DNA from: Rhodobacterales bacterium LSUCC0031 | GTDB lineage: Bacteria > Pseudomonadota > Alphaproteobacteria > Rhodobacterales > Rhodobacteraceae | NCBI GenBank assembly: GCA_015689735.1 | Contig: WVSP01000001.1 | Span: forward strand, 608,001 to 672,000 | Length of the DNA: 64,000 bases | Reading direction: 5' to 3' | Shown here: positions 29,297-38,066 of the stretch, in pieces | Position numbering within the stretch: the stretch's first letter is position 1 | How the letters are laid out: each line of letters starts with the position of its first letter | The notes under the pieces: model-generated | The model's input: only the letters and a program-made list of their open reading frames with translations | Database searches by the model: none | Told to the model about the DNA's origin: nothing | Program-made: the position numbers and the translations under genes

Positions 29297-30193
29297 ATGG
29301 ATGATGACGCACAGGACAGCGCTGCGGGGACCGCCGCGCGAAAGCCCTTGGCCGAGGGGCTTTACCTCGTGGCTACGCCCATCGGCGCGGCGCGCGATAT
29401 CACCTTGCGTGCGCTCGACATTCTGGCCAGCGCCGATGTCTTGGTTGCTGAAGATACACGCACCTTGCGGCATTTAATGGAAATTCATGGTGTCAAGCTG
29501 GGCGGCAGGCCGCTTTGGGCCTATCACGATCATAACGGTGCCGAGATGCGCCCACGGATCCTGCGCGCGTTGGCCGATGGCAAAAGCGTGGCCTATACAT
29601 CGGATGCCGGCACGCCGGTTGTGGCCGATCCGGGCTATCAGTTGGCACGCGCGGCGATTGCCGCAGGGCTGCCCGTGACCGCCGCACCCGGACCATCAGC
29701 CGCGATCATGGCGCTTAGTATTTCGGGTCTGCCTTCGGATCGGTTCATGTTCGCAGGCTTTCCCCCGGCACAAGCCGGTGCAAGAGCGCGCTGGCTGACA
29801 GAAATCGGGACCGTGCCGGCGACACTGGTGATCTATGAAAGCCCAAAACGCATTTACAGATTGTTAGGTGAATTGTGCGACACATGGGGCGAAGACCGGG
29901 AAGCGGCGATTTGCCGGGAACTGACCAAACGCTTTGAAGAGGTGCGGCGCGGCACCTTGGCAGGTTTGCGTGACGGGCTGGCCGATACCCAATTGAAGGG
30001 CGAGATCGCCTTGGTGGTTGGTCGGCCCTTGGCGGTGGTGGCCGATGCGGCCGATATCGATGCGGCCTTGCGTGATGCGCTTGGCCGCTTGCGGGTGAAA
30101 GACGCGGCCGAAGAAGTGGCCAACGCCTTGGGCTTGCCCAAGCGGGAAGTGTATCAGCGCGCCTTGGCGCTCAAGGATGAGGATGCGACATGA
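29297..30193 (+). CDS. rsmI: 16S rRNA (cytidine(1402)-2'-O)-methyltransferase
   Basis: 298 residues. LYLVATPIGAARDITLRAL, AEDTRTLRHLM, YTSDAGTPVVADPG and APGPSAAIMALSISGLP are the tetrapyrrole-methylase-like motifs of RsmI, followed by YESPKR. ATG 29276 would add seven residues but has no ribosome site; AGGAC precedes 29297. ATGA overlap with yraN. Confidence 0.94.
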   Translation: MDDDAQDSAAGTAARKPLAEGLYLVATPIGAARDITLRALDILASADVLVAEDTRTLRHLMEIHGVKLGGRPLWAYHDHNGAEMRPRILRALADGKSVAYTSDAGTPVVADPGYQLARAAIAAGLPVTAAPGPSAAIMALSISGLPSDRFMFAGFPPAQAGARARWLTEIGTVPATLVIYESPKRIYRLLGELCDTWGEDREAAICRELTKRFEEVRRGTLAGLRDGLADTQLKGEIALVVGRPLAVVADAADIDAALRDALGRLRVKDAAEEVANALGLPKREVYQRALALKDEDAT

Positions 30194-30546
30194 GCGGATT
30201 GAAATCCTATCTTGCGGGCAAGGCGGCCGAAGATGCGGTTTTGGCGGCTTATACCGCAAGGGGGCATCGCCTTGTGTGTCGCAGGTGGCGCGGTGCCGGC
30301 GGTGAGATTGACCTGGTAATGGAAAAATCCGGTGAGATCATTTTCGTTGAGGTGAAGTGCTCTCGTCGTTTTGCCAGCGCAATCGCCCATCTGACGCAGC
30401 GCCAGATAACGCGGCTTTTGCGCAGTGCCGAGGCAGGTTTGGGGTTCTTCCGTTCGGGGTCGCTGACCGCGATGCGATTCGACGTGGCATTGGTCGATCG
30501 GGCCGGTCGGATCGATGTCATCCCCAATGCGATACAGGCCTGCTGA
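30190..30546 (+). CDS. yraN: YraN family (UPF0102) endonuclease-like protein
   Basis: 118 residues. A nuclease-like core GAGGEIDLVMEKSGEIIFVEVKCSRR gives the E/D...ExK pattern of the restriction-endonuclease fold. Function not settled; it is widely coupled to rsmI, with which it shares an ATGA overlap here. Confidence 0.92.
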   Translation: MSGLKSYLAGKAAEDAVLAAYTARGHRLVCRRWRGAGGEIDLVMEKSGEIIFVEVKCSRRFASAIAHLTQRQITRLLRSAEAGLGFFRSGSLTAMRFDVALVDRAGRIDVIPNAIQAC

Positions 30547-30618
30547 CGGGCGGGCTTGCGCACAGGCCTTGCGCGGGCCAAACAGGGGCGAAACACACCA
30601 CCGCCGGGAGCCCGCAGG

Positions 30619-31554
30619 ATGAAGGTCGCCTTTCAGATGGACCCGATCGGGTCGGTCAATATCGATGCCGATAGCAGCTTTCGTTTGGCTGAAGAGGCCC
30701 AAGCGCGCGGGCATGCGCTGTTCGTCTATACGCCCGACCATCTCAGCTATCGCGAGGGGCGCATCGTGGCGCGCGCCCATGCGCTCCGTGTGCAGCGCGT
30801 CAAGGGCGATCATGCGCATCTTGGGCCGATGATGGATCTGGATCTGGCCGATGTCGATGTGGTCTGGCTTCGCCAAGATCCGCCTTTCGACATGGGTTAT
30901 ATCACGACCACCCACCTTCTCGATCGGCTCAAGGGCCAGACCTTGGTGGTCAATGATCCGTTCTGGGTGCGCAACAATCCTGAAAAGCTGTTGGTCCTCG
31001 ACTTTCCCGATCTGACGCCGCCCACGACCATCGCGCGCGACCTGTCGGTCTTGCGCGAATTCAAGGATCGCCATGGCGACATCATCCTCAAGCCGCTCTA
31101 CGGCAATGGCGGTGCGGGGGTGTTCCGGCTGCCTGAAAGCGATCGCAACCTCAATTCGTTGCATGAGCTGTTCACCGGCATGAACCGCGAGCCGCTCATC
31201 GCGCAGAAATACCTGCCCGACGTGGCCAAGGGTGACAAGCGGATCATCTTGGTCGATGGCCAGCCCGTGGGCGCGATCAACCGGGTGCCTGCCGCGGGTG
31301 AGACGCGGTCGAACCTGCATGTTGGTGGCCGCGCCGAGAAGATTGGCCTGACCGCGCGCGAACATGAGATTTGCGCCGCCATCGGCCCGCGTCTGAAAGA
31401 AATGGGGCAGGTTTTCGTGGGGATCGATGTGATCGGCGGTTACCTGACCGAGATCAACGTGACCTCACCCACGGGCATTCAGGAATTGGAACGCTTCGAC
31501 GGCATCAATGTCGCCGCCCGCATTTGGGAGGCGATCGCGGCACGGCTTGGCTAG
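30619..31554 (+). CDS. gshB: glutathione synthetase
   Basis: 311 residues. Joins gamma-glutamylcysteine and glycine with ATP. N-terminal [44 protein letters not shown]-grasp [14 protein letters not shown] and the C-terminal [15 protein letters not shown]. The start at 30619 is the conserved methionine; the frame further up to 30556 is not conserved. Convergent with comM, 4 nt apart. Confidence 0.96.
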   Translation: MKVAFQMDPIGSVNIDADSSFRLAEEAQARGHALFVYTPDHLSYREGRIVARAHALRVQRVKGDHAHLGPMMDLDLADVDVVWLRQDPPFDMGYITTTHLLDRLKGQTLVVNDPFWVRNNPEKLLVLDFPDLTPPTTIARDLSVLREFKDRHGDIILKPLYGNGGAGVFRLPESDRNLNSLHELFTGMNREPLIAQKYLPDVAKGDKRIILVDGQPVGAINRVPAAGETRSNLHVGGRAEKIGLTAREHEICAAIGPRLKEMGQVFVGIDVIGGYLTEINVTSPTGIQELERFDGINVAARIWEAIAARLG

Positions 31555-31558
31555 GGTG

Positions 31559-33097
31559 CTAGCCTGCCCCGCCCATGAGGCGATAGCCGACGGCTTCGGC
31601 GATATGGGGTTGGGCCACAGTCGCATCGCCATCGAGATCAGCGATCGTACGGGCCAGACGCAAGATGCGGTGATAGCCGCGCGCGGTCAGCTTGAAGCGG
31701 TCTGCGGCTTGCAGCAACAGTGCCTTGCCCGCGGCATCAGGTGTCGCGATCTGGTCCAAAAGCGCACCTTCGGCATCGGCGTTCACCCGCGCCGACGCGC
31801 CTAGTGCAGCGAAGCGGGCCGTTTGCACGGCGCGCGCATGGGCGACGCGTTTGGCGATCGTGGCGCTGCTTTCACCTGTCGCGGGCAAGTCGAGATCGGC
31901 ATAGGCCACGGGTGGCACCTCGAGCCGCAGATCGAAGCGGTCCATCAGCGGCCCCGAGATGCGCCCCATATAATCCGACCCGCACAGCGGCGCGCGCCCG
32001 CATGCCTGCGCCGCATCGTAAAGATGCCCGCAGCGACAAGGGTTTGCCGCTGCAATCAGCAAGAAGCGGCAAGGATAGGTGACATGGGCATTGGCGCGCG
32101 CCACGACCACATCGCCGGTTTCGATCGGCTGGCGCAGGGTTTCGAGCACAGCGCGGGGATATTCGGGAAATTCGTCGAGAAACAGCACACCGTTATGGGC
32201 CAAGCTGATCTCACCCGGCTTGGCGCCACGCCCACCGCCAACGATCGCCGCCATCGAAGCGGTATGATGCGGCGCACGATAGGGCCGCGTGCGCGAGATG
32301 CCGCCATCATCCAAAAGCCCCGCCAGTGAATGGATCATCGAGGTTTCCAGCGCCTCGGGGGCCGACAACTCTGGCAAGATGCCGGGCAGGCGTGCGGCCA
32401 GCATGGATTTGCCCGATCCGGGCGCACCCACCATCAACATGTGATGGCGACCGGCGGCGGCGATTTCCAAGGCGCGCTTGGCGCGTTCTTGGCCGCGCAC
32501 CTCGGAAAGGCATTTGGCATGCGCGGTCGCCGTGACCTCGCCGGGGCGGGCGGGCTCAAGCGGGGCGCGTTCGGTCAGATGGGCGATCAGCCGTGCAAGA
32601 TCGGGGGCGGCAAAGACGGTTGTCGCCCCGACCCATGCCGCCTCGGCGCCGCAACCTTGGGGGCAGTAAAGCACGCGCCCATCCTCGCCTGCGGCCAAGG
32701 CCGTGGGCAGCGCGCCGATCACGGCGATCAGGCCACCGTCAAGCGACAATTCACCCAGCGCCATCGCCTCTTCGACGCGCTCGCGTGGGATGATGTCGAG
32801 GGCAGCCAAAAGCGCGAGCGCGATGGGCAGGTCGAAATGCGATCCTTCCTTTGGCAGATCAGCGGGCGACAAGTTCACGGTGATCCGCTTGGAGGGCAGC
32901 GCGATCGCCATGGCCGAGAGCGCGGTGCGCACCCGCTCGCGCGCTTCGGACACGGCTTTGTCCGGCAGGCCCACGACCGTGAAGGCGGGAATACCGGGGG
33001 TGATGGCGCATTGCACCTCGACCCTGCGCGCATCGAGCCCTTCGAACGCGACGGTTTGGATACGGGCGATGGCTTCGGCGCGGTGTGTGTCAAACAT
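31559..33097 (-). CDS. comM: YifB/ComM family Mg-chelatase-like AAA ATPase
   Basis: 512 residues. N-terminal Lon-like domain (GLPDKAVSEARERVRTAL, SPADLPKEGSHFDLPIAL), Walker A MVGAPGSGKSM, Walker B GVLFLDEFPEY, and a CRCGHLYDAAQAC zinc-type motif before the C-terminal domain. ComM is a hexameric helicase that promotes branch migration during natural transformation. A bulged inverted repeat lies just in front of its ATG. Confidence 0.92.
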   Translation of the reverse strand: MFDTHRAEAIARIQTVAFEGLDARRVEVQCAITPGIPAFTVVGLPDKAVSEARERVRTALSAMAIALPSKRITVNLSPADLPKEGSHFDLPIALALLAALDIIPRERVEEAMALGELSLDGGLIAVIGALPTALAAGEDGRVLYCPQGCGAEAAWVGATTVFAAPDLARLIAHLTERAPLEPARPGEVTATAHAKCLSEVRGQERAKRALEIAAAGRHHMLMVGAPGSGKSMLAARLPGILPELSAPEALETSMIHSLAGLLDDGGISRTRPYRAPHHTASMAAIVGGGRGAKPGEISLAHNGVLFLDEFPEYPRAVLETLRQPIETGDVVVARANAHVTYPCRFLLIAAANPCRCGHLYDAAQACGRAPLCGSDYMGRISGPLMDRFDLRLEVPPVAYADLDLPATGESSATIAKRVAHARAVQTARFAALGASARVNADAEGALLDQIATPDAAGKALLLQAADRFKLTARGYHRILRLARTIADLDGDATVAQPHIAEAVGYRLMGGAG

Positions 33098-33100
33098 GGT

Positions 33101-33123
33101 TAACGCTTAGCGCCGAAGCGTTA
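33101..33123. promoter_or_regulatory. inverted repeat at the comM start
   Basis: TAACGCTT (33101-33108) and AAGCGTTA (33116-33123) pair over 7 nt, 4 nt upstream of the comM ATG and 20 nt past the GST stop. It may be an operator for comM or a weak terminator for the GST gene. Confidence 0.4.
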
Positions 33124-33142
33124 CCAAAGTGTAAATTTGCGC

Positions 33143-33835
33143 TCAGCTCTCCGGCGGCGCGATCGGGAAGGGCAGGCGCGGCAGGCCCATCTCATAGGTT
33201 GGCTGCTCGGGGCCATCAGACAGGCCCAAGGCACGCCATTGGCGCAGCGGCAGGTGGTTCAGATGCGCCGCAACATAGGCGTGTGCGCGGTCCGACACGG
33301 GCAGGCCATAGCCCGCGATGCGCATCGCGACGGGGGCATAAAACACATCGGCCAGTGAGTAGCTGCCAAAGAGGAACGGCCCATCGGCGCGGTTGAGGGC
33401 GACGGCCCAAATCGCCTCGATTCGGGCAAGATCGGCCAAAACGGCCTCGGACGGGGTGAAGCCCGCCCATGCGTTGCGCAGGTTCATCGGGCAAGCACTG
33501 CGCAGCGCGCCAAAGCCTGAATGCATCTCGGCGATCAGGCTTTGCGCCATGGCGCGCTGGGCAGGGTCCACGGGCAAAAGCCCGCGCTCGGGAAAGGCCT
33601 CGGCCAGATGCCATGCGATGGCGATACTGTCGCTCAAGATTGCGCCTTGCGGTGTCTTGAGTGCTGGCACGCTGCGCAGCCCGGGGGCGAAGGCCGCCAG
33701 ATCATCGACGAATGCCGCGCGGTACAGGATATTCGATTGCACCGTGACCGGGATGTCGAAGGCCGCAAAGGGCAGCCAGCCGCGCAACGACCAGCTGGAG
33801 TATGAACGATCCCCGATCAAAAGTGTGTATACCAT
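33143..33835 (-). CDS. glutathione S-transferase family protein
   Basis: 230 residues. The thioredoxin-like N-terminus MVYTLLIGDRSYSSWSLRGWLPF places a serine pair where GSTs carry the catalytic Ser, followed by SVPALKTPQGAILSDSIAIAWHL (the cis-Pro and glutathione-binding SDS segment). The helical C-terminal half is complete. Substrate unknown. The gene has its own promoter region shared with rpoH2 (divergent). Confidence 0.88.
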   Translation of the reverse strand: MVYTLLIGDRSYSSWSLRGWLPFAAFDIPVTVQSNILYRAAFVDDLAAFAPGLRSVPALKTPQGAILSDSIAIAWHLAEAFPERGLLPVDPAQRAMAQSLIAEMHSGFGALRSACPMNLRNAWAGFTPSEAVLADLARIEAIWAVALNRADGPFLFGSYSLADVFYAPVAMRIAGYGLPVSDRAHAYVAAHLNHLPLRQWRALGLSDGPEQPTYEMGLPRLPFPIAPPES

Positions 33836-34011
33836 TGCAAAATCCTTGTCTGCTTGGGTCCTCGCTATTGTGAGGCCGGCCGGTGCGACACGATTTCACC
33901 GAAGCCAGATTTTTTTCCATCCCAAAAGTGAACCGGACAGCGCTTGGCTGCGTAAACCCTATCAGAACGTGACTTGCCGATGCGTGATCAAGAGGAACCG
34001 GGGGGTCCCAG

Positions 34012-34893
34012 ATGGCACTGGACATGGGTGGAGATCAGAACCTCAGCCGCCGCGCGATGCGGGCCGAGCTTTTGGATGCAGAAACGGAATTGCGCCTTGC
34101 CTACGCGTGGCGTGACCAACGCGATGAAGAGGCGCTACACCGCCTTGTGACCGCCTATATGCGGCTCGCGATTTCGATGGCGGCCAAGTTCAAGCGTTAT
34201 GGCGCGCCGATGAATGACCTGATCCAAGAGGCGGGTCTTGGCCTGATGAAGGCCGCCGATAAATTCGATCCTGATCGCGGCGTGCGCTTTTCGACCTATG
34301 CTGTGTGGTGGATCAAGGCCTCGATCCAAGATTACGTGATGCGCAACTGGTCGATGGTGCGCACAGGGTCCACTTCGTCGCAAAAATCGTTGTTCTTCAA
34401 CATGCGCCGCGTGCAAGCACGGCTCGAGCGCGAGGCGCAGGCCGCGGGTCAATCCCTCGATAAGCACCAGCTGCGCCAGATGATCGCCACCGAAGTGGGC
34501 GTGCCTTTGCATGATGTCGAGATGATGGAAGGGCGTTTGGCGGGATCCGATTACTCGCTCAACGCAACGCAATCGGTCGATGATGACGGGCGGGAGTGGA
34601 TCGACGCTCTGGAAGATGACAGCGCGCAGGCGTCCGATATCGTCGAGGCCAATCACGACACCGCGCAGCTGCGCGATTGGTTGATCATGGCGATGCAAGC
34701 CCTCAACGACCGCGAGCGTTTCATCGTGCGCGAACGCAAGCTGCGTGATGAGCCGCGCACCTTGGAGAGCTTGGGCGAAGAACTTGGCCTGTCCAAGGAA
34801 CGTGTGCGCCAGCTTGAGGCGGCGGCATTTGCCAAGATGCGCAAGACGCTTGAGGCACAATCCAAGGAGGTGCGGTCATTCTTCGCCGCGTGA
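34012..34893 (+). CDS. rpoH2: RNA polymerase sigma-32 factor, RpoHII type
   Basis: 293 residues. Region 2 is intact (NDLIQEAGLGLMKAADKFDPDRGVRFSTYAVWWIKASIQDYVMRNWSMVRTG), with the RpoH box QKSLFFNMRR, and a C-terminal region 4 ending ERVRQLEAAAFAKMRKTL. The N-terminus (MALDMGGDQNLSRRAMRAELLDAETELRLAYAWRDQRDE) resembles R. sphaeroides RpoHII, the second sigma-32 induced by singlet oxygen, rather than the heat-shock RpoHI. A TGAACC (33929-33934) and GTAAA (33952-33956) pair, 17 nt apart, is a possible ECF-type promoter, but this is weak. Confidence 0.88.
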   Translation: MALDMGGDQNLSRRAMRAELLDAETELRLAYAWRDQRDEEALHRLVTAYMRLAISMAAKFKRYGAPMNDLIQEAGLGLMKAADKFDPDRGVRFSTYAVWWIKASIQDYVMRNWSMVRTGSTSSQKSLFFNMRRVQARLEREAQAAGQSLDKHQLRQMIATEVGVPLHDVEMMEGRLAGSDYSLNATQSVDDDGREWIDALEDDSAQASDIVEANHDTAQLRDWLIMAMQALNDRERFIVRERKLRDEPRTLESLGEELGLSKERVRQLEAAAFAKMRKTLEAQSKEVRSFFAA

Positions 34894-35021
34894 TCCTTCA
34901 TGCACCATTGGTGCTTTTGGCAGGGCTGTTTGCCCTGTCAGTTTCGGTTGCCGCGCCGGATGCGGGGATCGGGGCTGATGAGGCCGTGGTCCCGACACAG
35001 ATCATCGCCTTTTTGCGCTGA
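34890..35021 (+). CDS. candidate 43-residue secreted peptide overlapping the rpoH2 stop
   Basis: A GTG start at 34890 overlaps the TGA of rpoH2 (GTGA). The 43-residue product begins MILHAPLVLLAGLFALSVSV and continues AAPDAG, a plausible signal peptide with a cleavage site after VAA, leaving about 20 mature residues. AAGGAGG lies 22 nt upstream inside rpoH2. Coupling to a stress sigma factor gives it some weight. It is too short to judge by homology and could be chance. Confidence 0.4.
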   Translation: MILHAPLVLLAGLFALSVSVAAPDAGIGADEAVVPTQIIAFLR

Positions 35022-35100
35022 GGCGTGACCGCGCGCTGGGGCCTTGCCCTTGCTGGGGTGCGCCCGTAACCTCTGCCACCGTGCAACAGGGCGACCCGAG

Positions 35101-36297
35101 ATGCTGGCGGATAAGCGGATTTTATTGATCATCGGTGGCGGGATCGCGGCCTATAAGGCGCTCGACCTGATCCGGCGGCTGCGCGAGCAGGGCGCGCATG
35201 TCACCCCGGTTTTGACCCGCGCGGGCGAGGAATTCGTCACGCCGCTCTCTGTATCGGCCTTGGCGGCGGAAAAGGTATATCGGGATCTGTTTGACCTGAC
35301 GGATGAGGCCGAGATGGGCCATATCGAGTTGAGCCGCGCCGCCGATCTGGTCGTGGTGGCACCTGCGACCGCTGATCTGATGGCCAAGATGGCGGCGGGG
35401 CTTGCGGGGGATCTGGCCAGCACGCTTTTGTTGGCGACCGACAAGCGGGTGCTGATCGCGCCGACGATGAATGTGCGGATGTGGGACCATCCCGCGACGC
35501 GGCGCAACCTCGCACAGCTTTTGGCTGACGGCGTTTTGGTCGTGGGACCGGGCGAGGGGACGATGGCCTGCGGCGAATTCGGCGCGGGCCGCATGGCCGA
35601 GGTGCCTGAGATCGTGGCCGCGATCGGTGCGGCTTTGGGGGATGGGCCGCTCAAGGGGCGGCATGTGATCGTGACATCAGGCCCCACACATGAGCCGATC
35701 GATCCTGTGCGTTACATTGCCAATCGCTCATCCGGGGCGCAGGGCGCCGCCATGGCGGCGGCGTTGCGCGATTTGGGGGCAAGGGTCAGTTTTGTCACCG
35801 GGCCTGCCGCCGTACCGCCACCCGCAGGTGTCGATGTCGTCGCGGTCGAGACGGCGCGCGAGATGCAGGCGGCGGTTCTCGCGGCGCTTCCGGCCGATGC
35901 GGCCGTCTTTGCCGCGGCCGTGGCTGATTGGCGGGTGGTCAATGCCGCTACGCAGAAGATGAAAAAGGATGGCTCAGGCCTGCCGCCTGCGCTGGAATTC
36001 GCCGAAAATCCCGACATTTTGGCACAGGTGGCCCAGATGGGGGCGGGTCGGCCGCGTCTTGTCGTGGGTTTCGCCGCCGAGACCGAAACTGTCGCGGATC
36101 ATGCGACAGCCAAGCGCGCGCGCAAGGGCTGTGACTGGATCGTGGCCAATGATGTCTCACCTGAGACGGGGATCATGGGCGGCGGGGAAAACGCGGTGAT
36201 GCTGATCACCGGGGATGGGGCGGAAAGCTGGCCGCGCATGGCCAAGGGTGAGGTCGCGCGGCGGTTGGGATTGCGCATCGCCGATGCCCTTGCCTGA
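35101..36297 (+). CDS. coaBC: bifunctional phosphopantothenoylcysteine decarboxylase / phosphopantothenate-cysteine ligase
   Basis: 398 residues. CoaC half (1-180): LIIGGGIAAYKALDLIRRL, GHIELSRAADL with the catalytic His, and APTMNVRMWDHPA. CoaB half: VTSGPTHEPIDPVRYIANRSSG, FAAAVADWRV and the KMKKDG loop. Two successive steps of coenzyme A synthesis. The start MLADKRIL is chosen over an ATG at 35044. Followed by dut, a common pairing. Confidence 0.96.
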   Translation: MLADKRILLIIGGGIAAYKALDLIRRLREQGAHVTPVLTRAGEEFVTPLSVSALAAEKVYRDLFDLTDEAEMGHIELSRAADLVVVAPATADLMAKMAAGLAGDLASTLLLATDKRVLIAPTMNVRMWDHPATRRNLAQLLADGVLVVGPGEGTMACGEFGAGRMAEVPEIVAAIGAALGDGPLKGRHVIVTSGPTHEPIDPVRYIANRSSGAQGAAMAAALRDLGARVSFVTGPAAVPPPAGVDVVAVETAREMQAAVLAALPADAAVFAAAVADWRVVNAATQKMKKDGSGLPPALEFAENPDILAQVAQMGAGRPRLVVGFAAETETVADHATAKRARKGCDWIVANDVSPETGIMGGGENAVMLITGDGAESWPRMAKGEVARRLGLRIADALA

Positions 36298-36342
36298 GCC
36301 GGGCGGTCGCATGCCGATTTGGGGAAAGATGAAGGTGGCGCG

Positions 36343-36810
36343 ATGGGCATGATGATCGCGGTCTTGCGCGAGGCATGGGCCGATCCGGGGGTGGACTTGC
36401 CCGACTATGCCACGGCGGGTGCGGCGGGGGCCGATCTGCGCGCCAATCTCTTGCCCGAAGATCGGGCGGCGGGGTTGGTGCTTGCGCCAGGTGCGCGGGC
36501 CTTGGTGCCTGTGGGGCTGCGCGTTGCGCTTCCGGCGGGCTACGAGATGCAGATCCGGCCACGCTCGGGGCTGGCCTTGACCCACGGGGTAAGCTTGCTC
36601 AACAGCCCCGGCACCATCGACAGCGATTATCGCGGGCCGTTGGGGGTGATCTTGGTCAATTTCGGAACGGCTGATTTCGTGGTGGTGCATGGTGCGCGGA
36701 TTGCGCAAGCGGTAATCGCGCCGGTGATCCAGGCGCGGTTTCTTGCAGTGGATGACTTGGACGAGACTGCGCGCGGTGCGGGCGGTTTCGGCTCGACCGG
36801 GGTGGCGTGA
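36343..36810 (+). CDS. dut: dUTP diphosphatase
   Basis: 155 residues. All five dUTPase motifs: [36 protein letters not shown] with the catalytic Asp, RIAQAVI and [10 protein letters not shown]. The start at 36343 has AAGGTGG upstream. It overlaps the next gene, which begins at GTG 36807 or ATG 36810. Confidence 0.96.
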   Translation: MGMMIAVLREAWADPGVDLPDYATAGAAGADLRANLLPEDRAAGLVLAPGARALVPVGLRVALPAGYEMQIRPRSGLALTHGVSLLNSPGTIDSDYRGPLGVILVNFGTADFVVVHGARIAQAVIAPVIQARFLAVDDLDETARGAGGFGSTGVA

Positions 36811-37856
36811 TGATCTTTGTTCTTGCGCTTGCGGGCATGCTGTGGGGGCTGGGGCATCTGATGAAAGCCCCCTACAAGGCGCGTTTTGTGATGTTGGCGC
36901 TGCTTTACCTTGCGGTGGTGGCAGTGCAGCTGATCCTGCCCTTGGCCCATCCCTTGCGGCAGGCGACGGGCGGATCGCTGGGCGAATGGCTGTTTCTGGG
37001 GCTATTGGTGGGTTTTGTGCTGGTCTATCGCGGTGGGCTGGCATGGCTGCGCGCGCGGGCAGAGCGCCGAGTGGATGCCCTGGCCGCCGCCCCGCCCAAG
37101 GGGCTGTTTTCGGATGCAGAGTTGGAGCGCTATGCACGCCATATCAGCCTGCGCGAGATCGGTGGGCCGGGCCAGCGCGCGCTGAAGCAGGCGCGTGTGC
37201 TGGTCGTCGGAGCAGGCGGGCTTGGGGCGCCTGTTCTGTTGTACTTGGCGGCGGCAGGTGTTGGGCGGATCGGGGTGATCGATGCCGATGCGGTCAGCCT
37301 ATCGAACCTGCAACGGCAGGTGATCCATACCGATGCGCGCCAAGGCATGCCCAAGGTGTTCTCGGCACAGGCCGCGATTGCCGCGCTCAACCCCCATATC
37401 GATGTCAGACCCTATCATCGGATGTTGACCGAGGAGATCGCCCAAGCCCTCTTCGCCGAATATGACCTCATCCTTGACGGCACCGATAGTTTCGCGGTCC
37501 GCGCGATGATCAACCGTGCGGCGGTGGCTGTGGGCAAGCCTGTCGTGGCGGGGGCCATCTCGGCATGGGAGGGGCAGGTCACCATCTATGACCCTGCGCG
37601 CGGTGCGCCCTGTATGGCCTGCATCTTTCCCCATGCGCCAGCGCCGGGCATGGCGGCAACCTGTGCCGAGACAGGGGTTGTGGGCGCCTTGCCCGGGGTG
37701 ATCGGCGCGATGATGGCGATGGAAGCGATCAAGCGGATCACGGGGGCTGGCGCGGGTTTGGCCGGGCGCATGATGATCCATGACGCGCTTTTCGGGGAAA
37801 GCCGCGAGATCAAGCTTGCGCGGCACCCGGATTGCCCGGTTTGTGGCGAGAAATAG
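36807..37856 (+). CDS. HesA/MoeB/ThiF family protein with an N-terminal membrane domain
   Basis: 349 residues. Residues 1-75 form about three hydrophobic segments ([33 protein letters not shown] and [14 protein letters not shown]); residues 105-349 are a MoeB-like E1: [41 protein letters not shown] and CxxC pairs (CMAC, CPVC) for zinc. Such enzymes adenylate a sulfur-carrier C-terminus for molybdopterin, thiamine or cysteine synthesis. Cytosolic MoeB has no membrane part, so this adenylating enzyme is predicted to be anchored. Start GTG 36807 or ATG 36810, inside the dut stop. Confidence 0.85.
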   Translation: MMIFVLALAGMLWGLGHLMKAPYKARFVMLALLYLAVVAVQLILPLAHPLRQATGGSLGEWLFLGLLVGFVLVYRGGLAWLRARAERRVDALAAAPPKGLFSDAELERYARHISLREIGGPGQRALKQARVLVVGAGGLGAPVLLYLAAAGVGRIGVIDADAVSLSNLQRQVIHTDARQGMPKVFSAQAAIAALNPHIDVRPYHRMLTEEIAQALFAEYDLILDGTDSFAVRAMINRAAVAVGKPVVAGAISAWEGQVTIYDPARGAPCMACIFPHAPAPGMAATCAETGVVGALPGVIGAMMAMEAIKRITGAGAGLAGRMMIHDALFGESREIKLARHPDCPVCGEK

Positions 37857-37890
37857 GGCGCGCAGCTTGCCAAAGGGCGTGCGGGGTTTG

Positions 37891-37947
37891 GGGGGCTCTG
37901 CCCCCGGCCGTTCCGGCCTCCCCCGGGATATTTATGAAACGAAGAAG
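37891..37947 (+). repeat. GC-rich dispersed element, copy 2
   Basis: Hairpin GGGGGC-TCT-GCCCCC (37891-37905), then GGCC-GTTCC-GGCC, then CCCCCGGGATATTTATG and AAACGAAGAAG. It has the full order of the element. The 210-bp gap between the ThiF-like gene and the dimethylglycine dehydrogenase holds nothing else but a likely promoter. Confidence 0.75.
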
Positions 37948-38066
37948 CGGCAGATCGTTGGCGTGTCGCTTTCGTGTCGATTTCGGTCGGGTGGGCGTGG
38001 CGCGACCTTTCCGGCTCGGGCAGTTAGTGAGAGCATCGCGCGCTTGCCTTAAGGAATGGACTGGCC

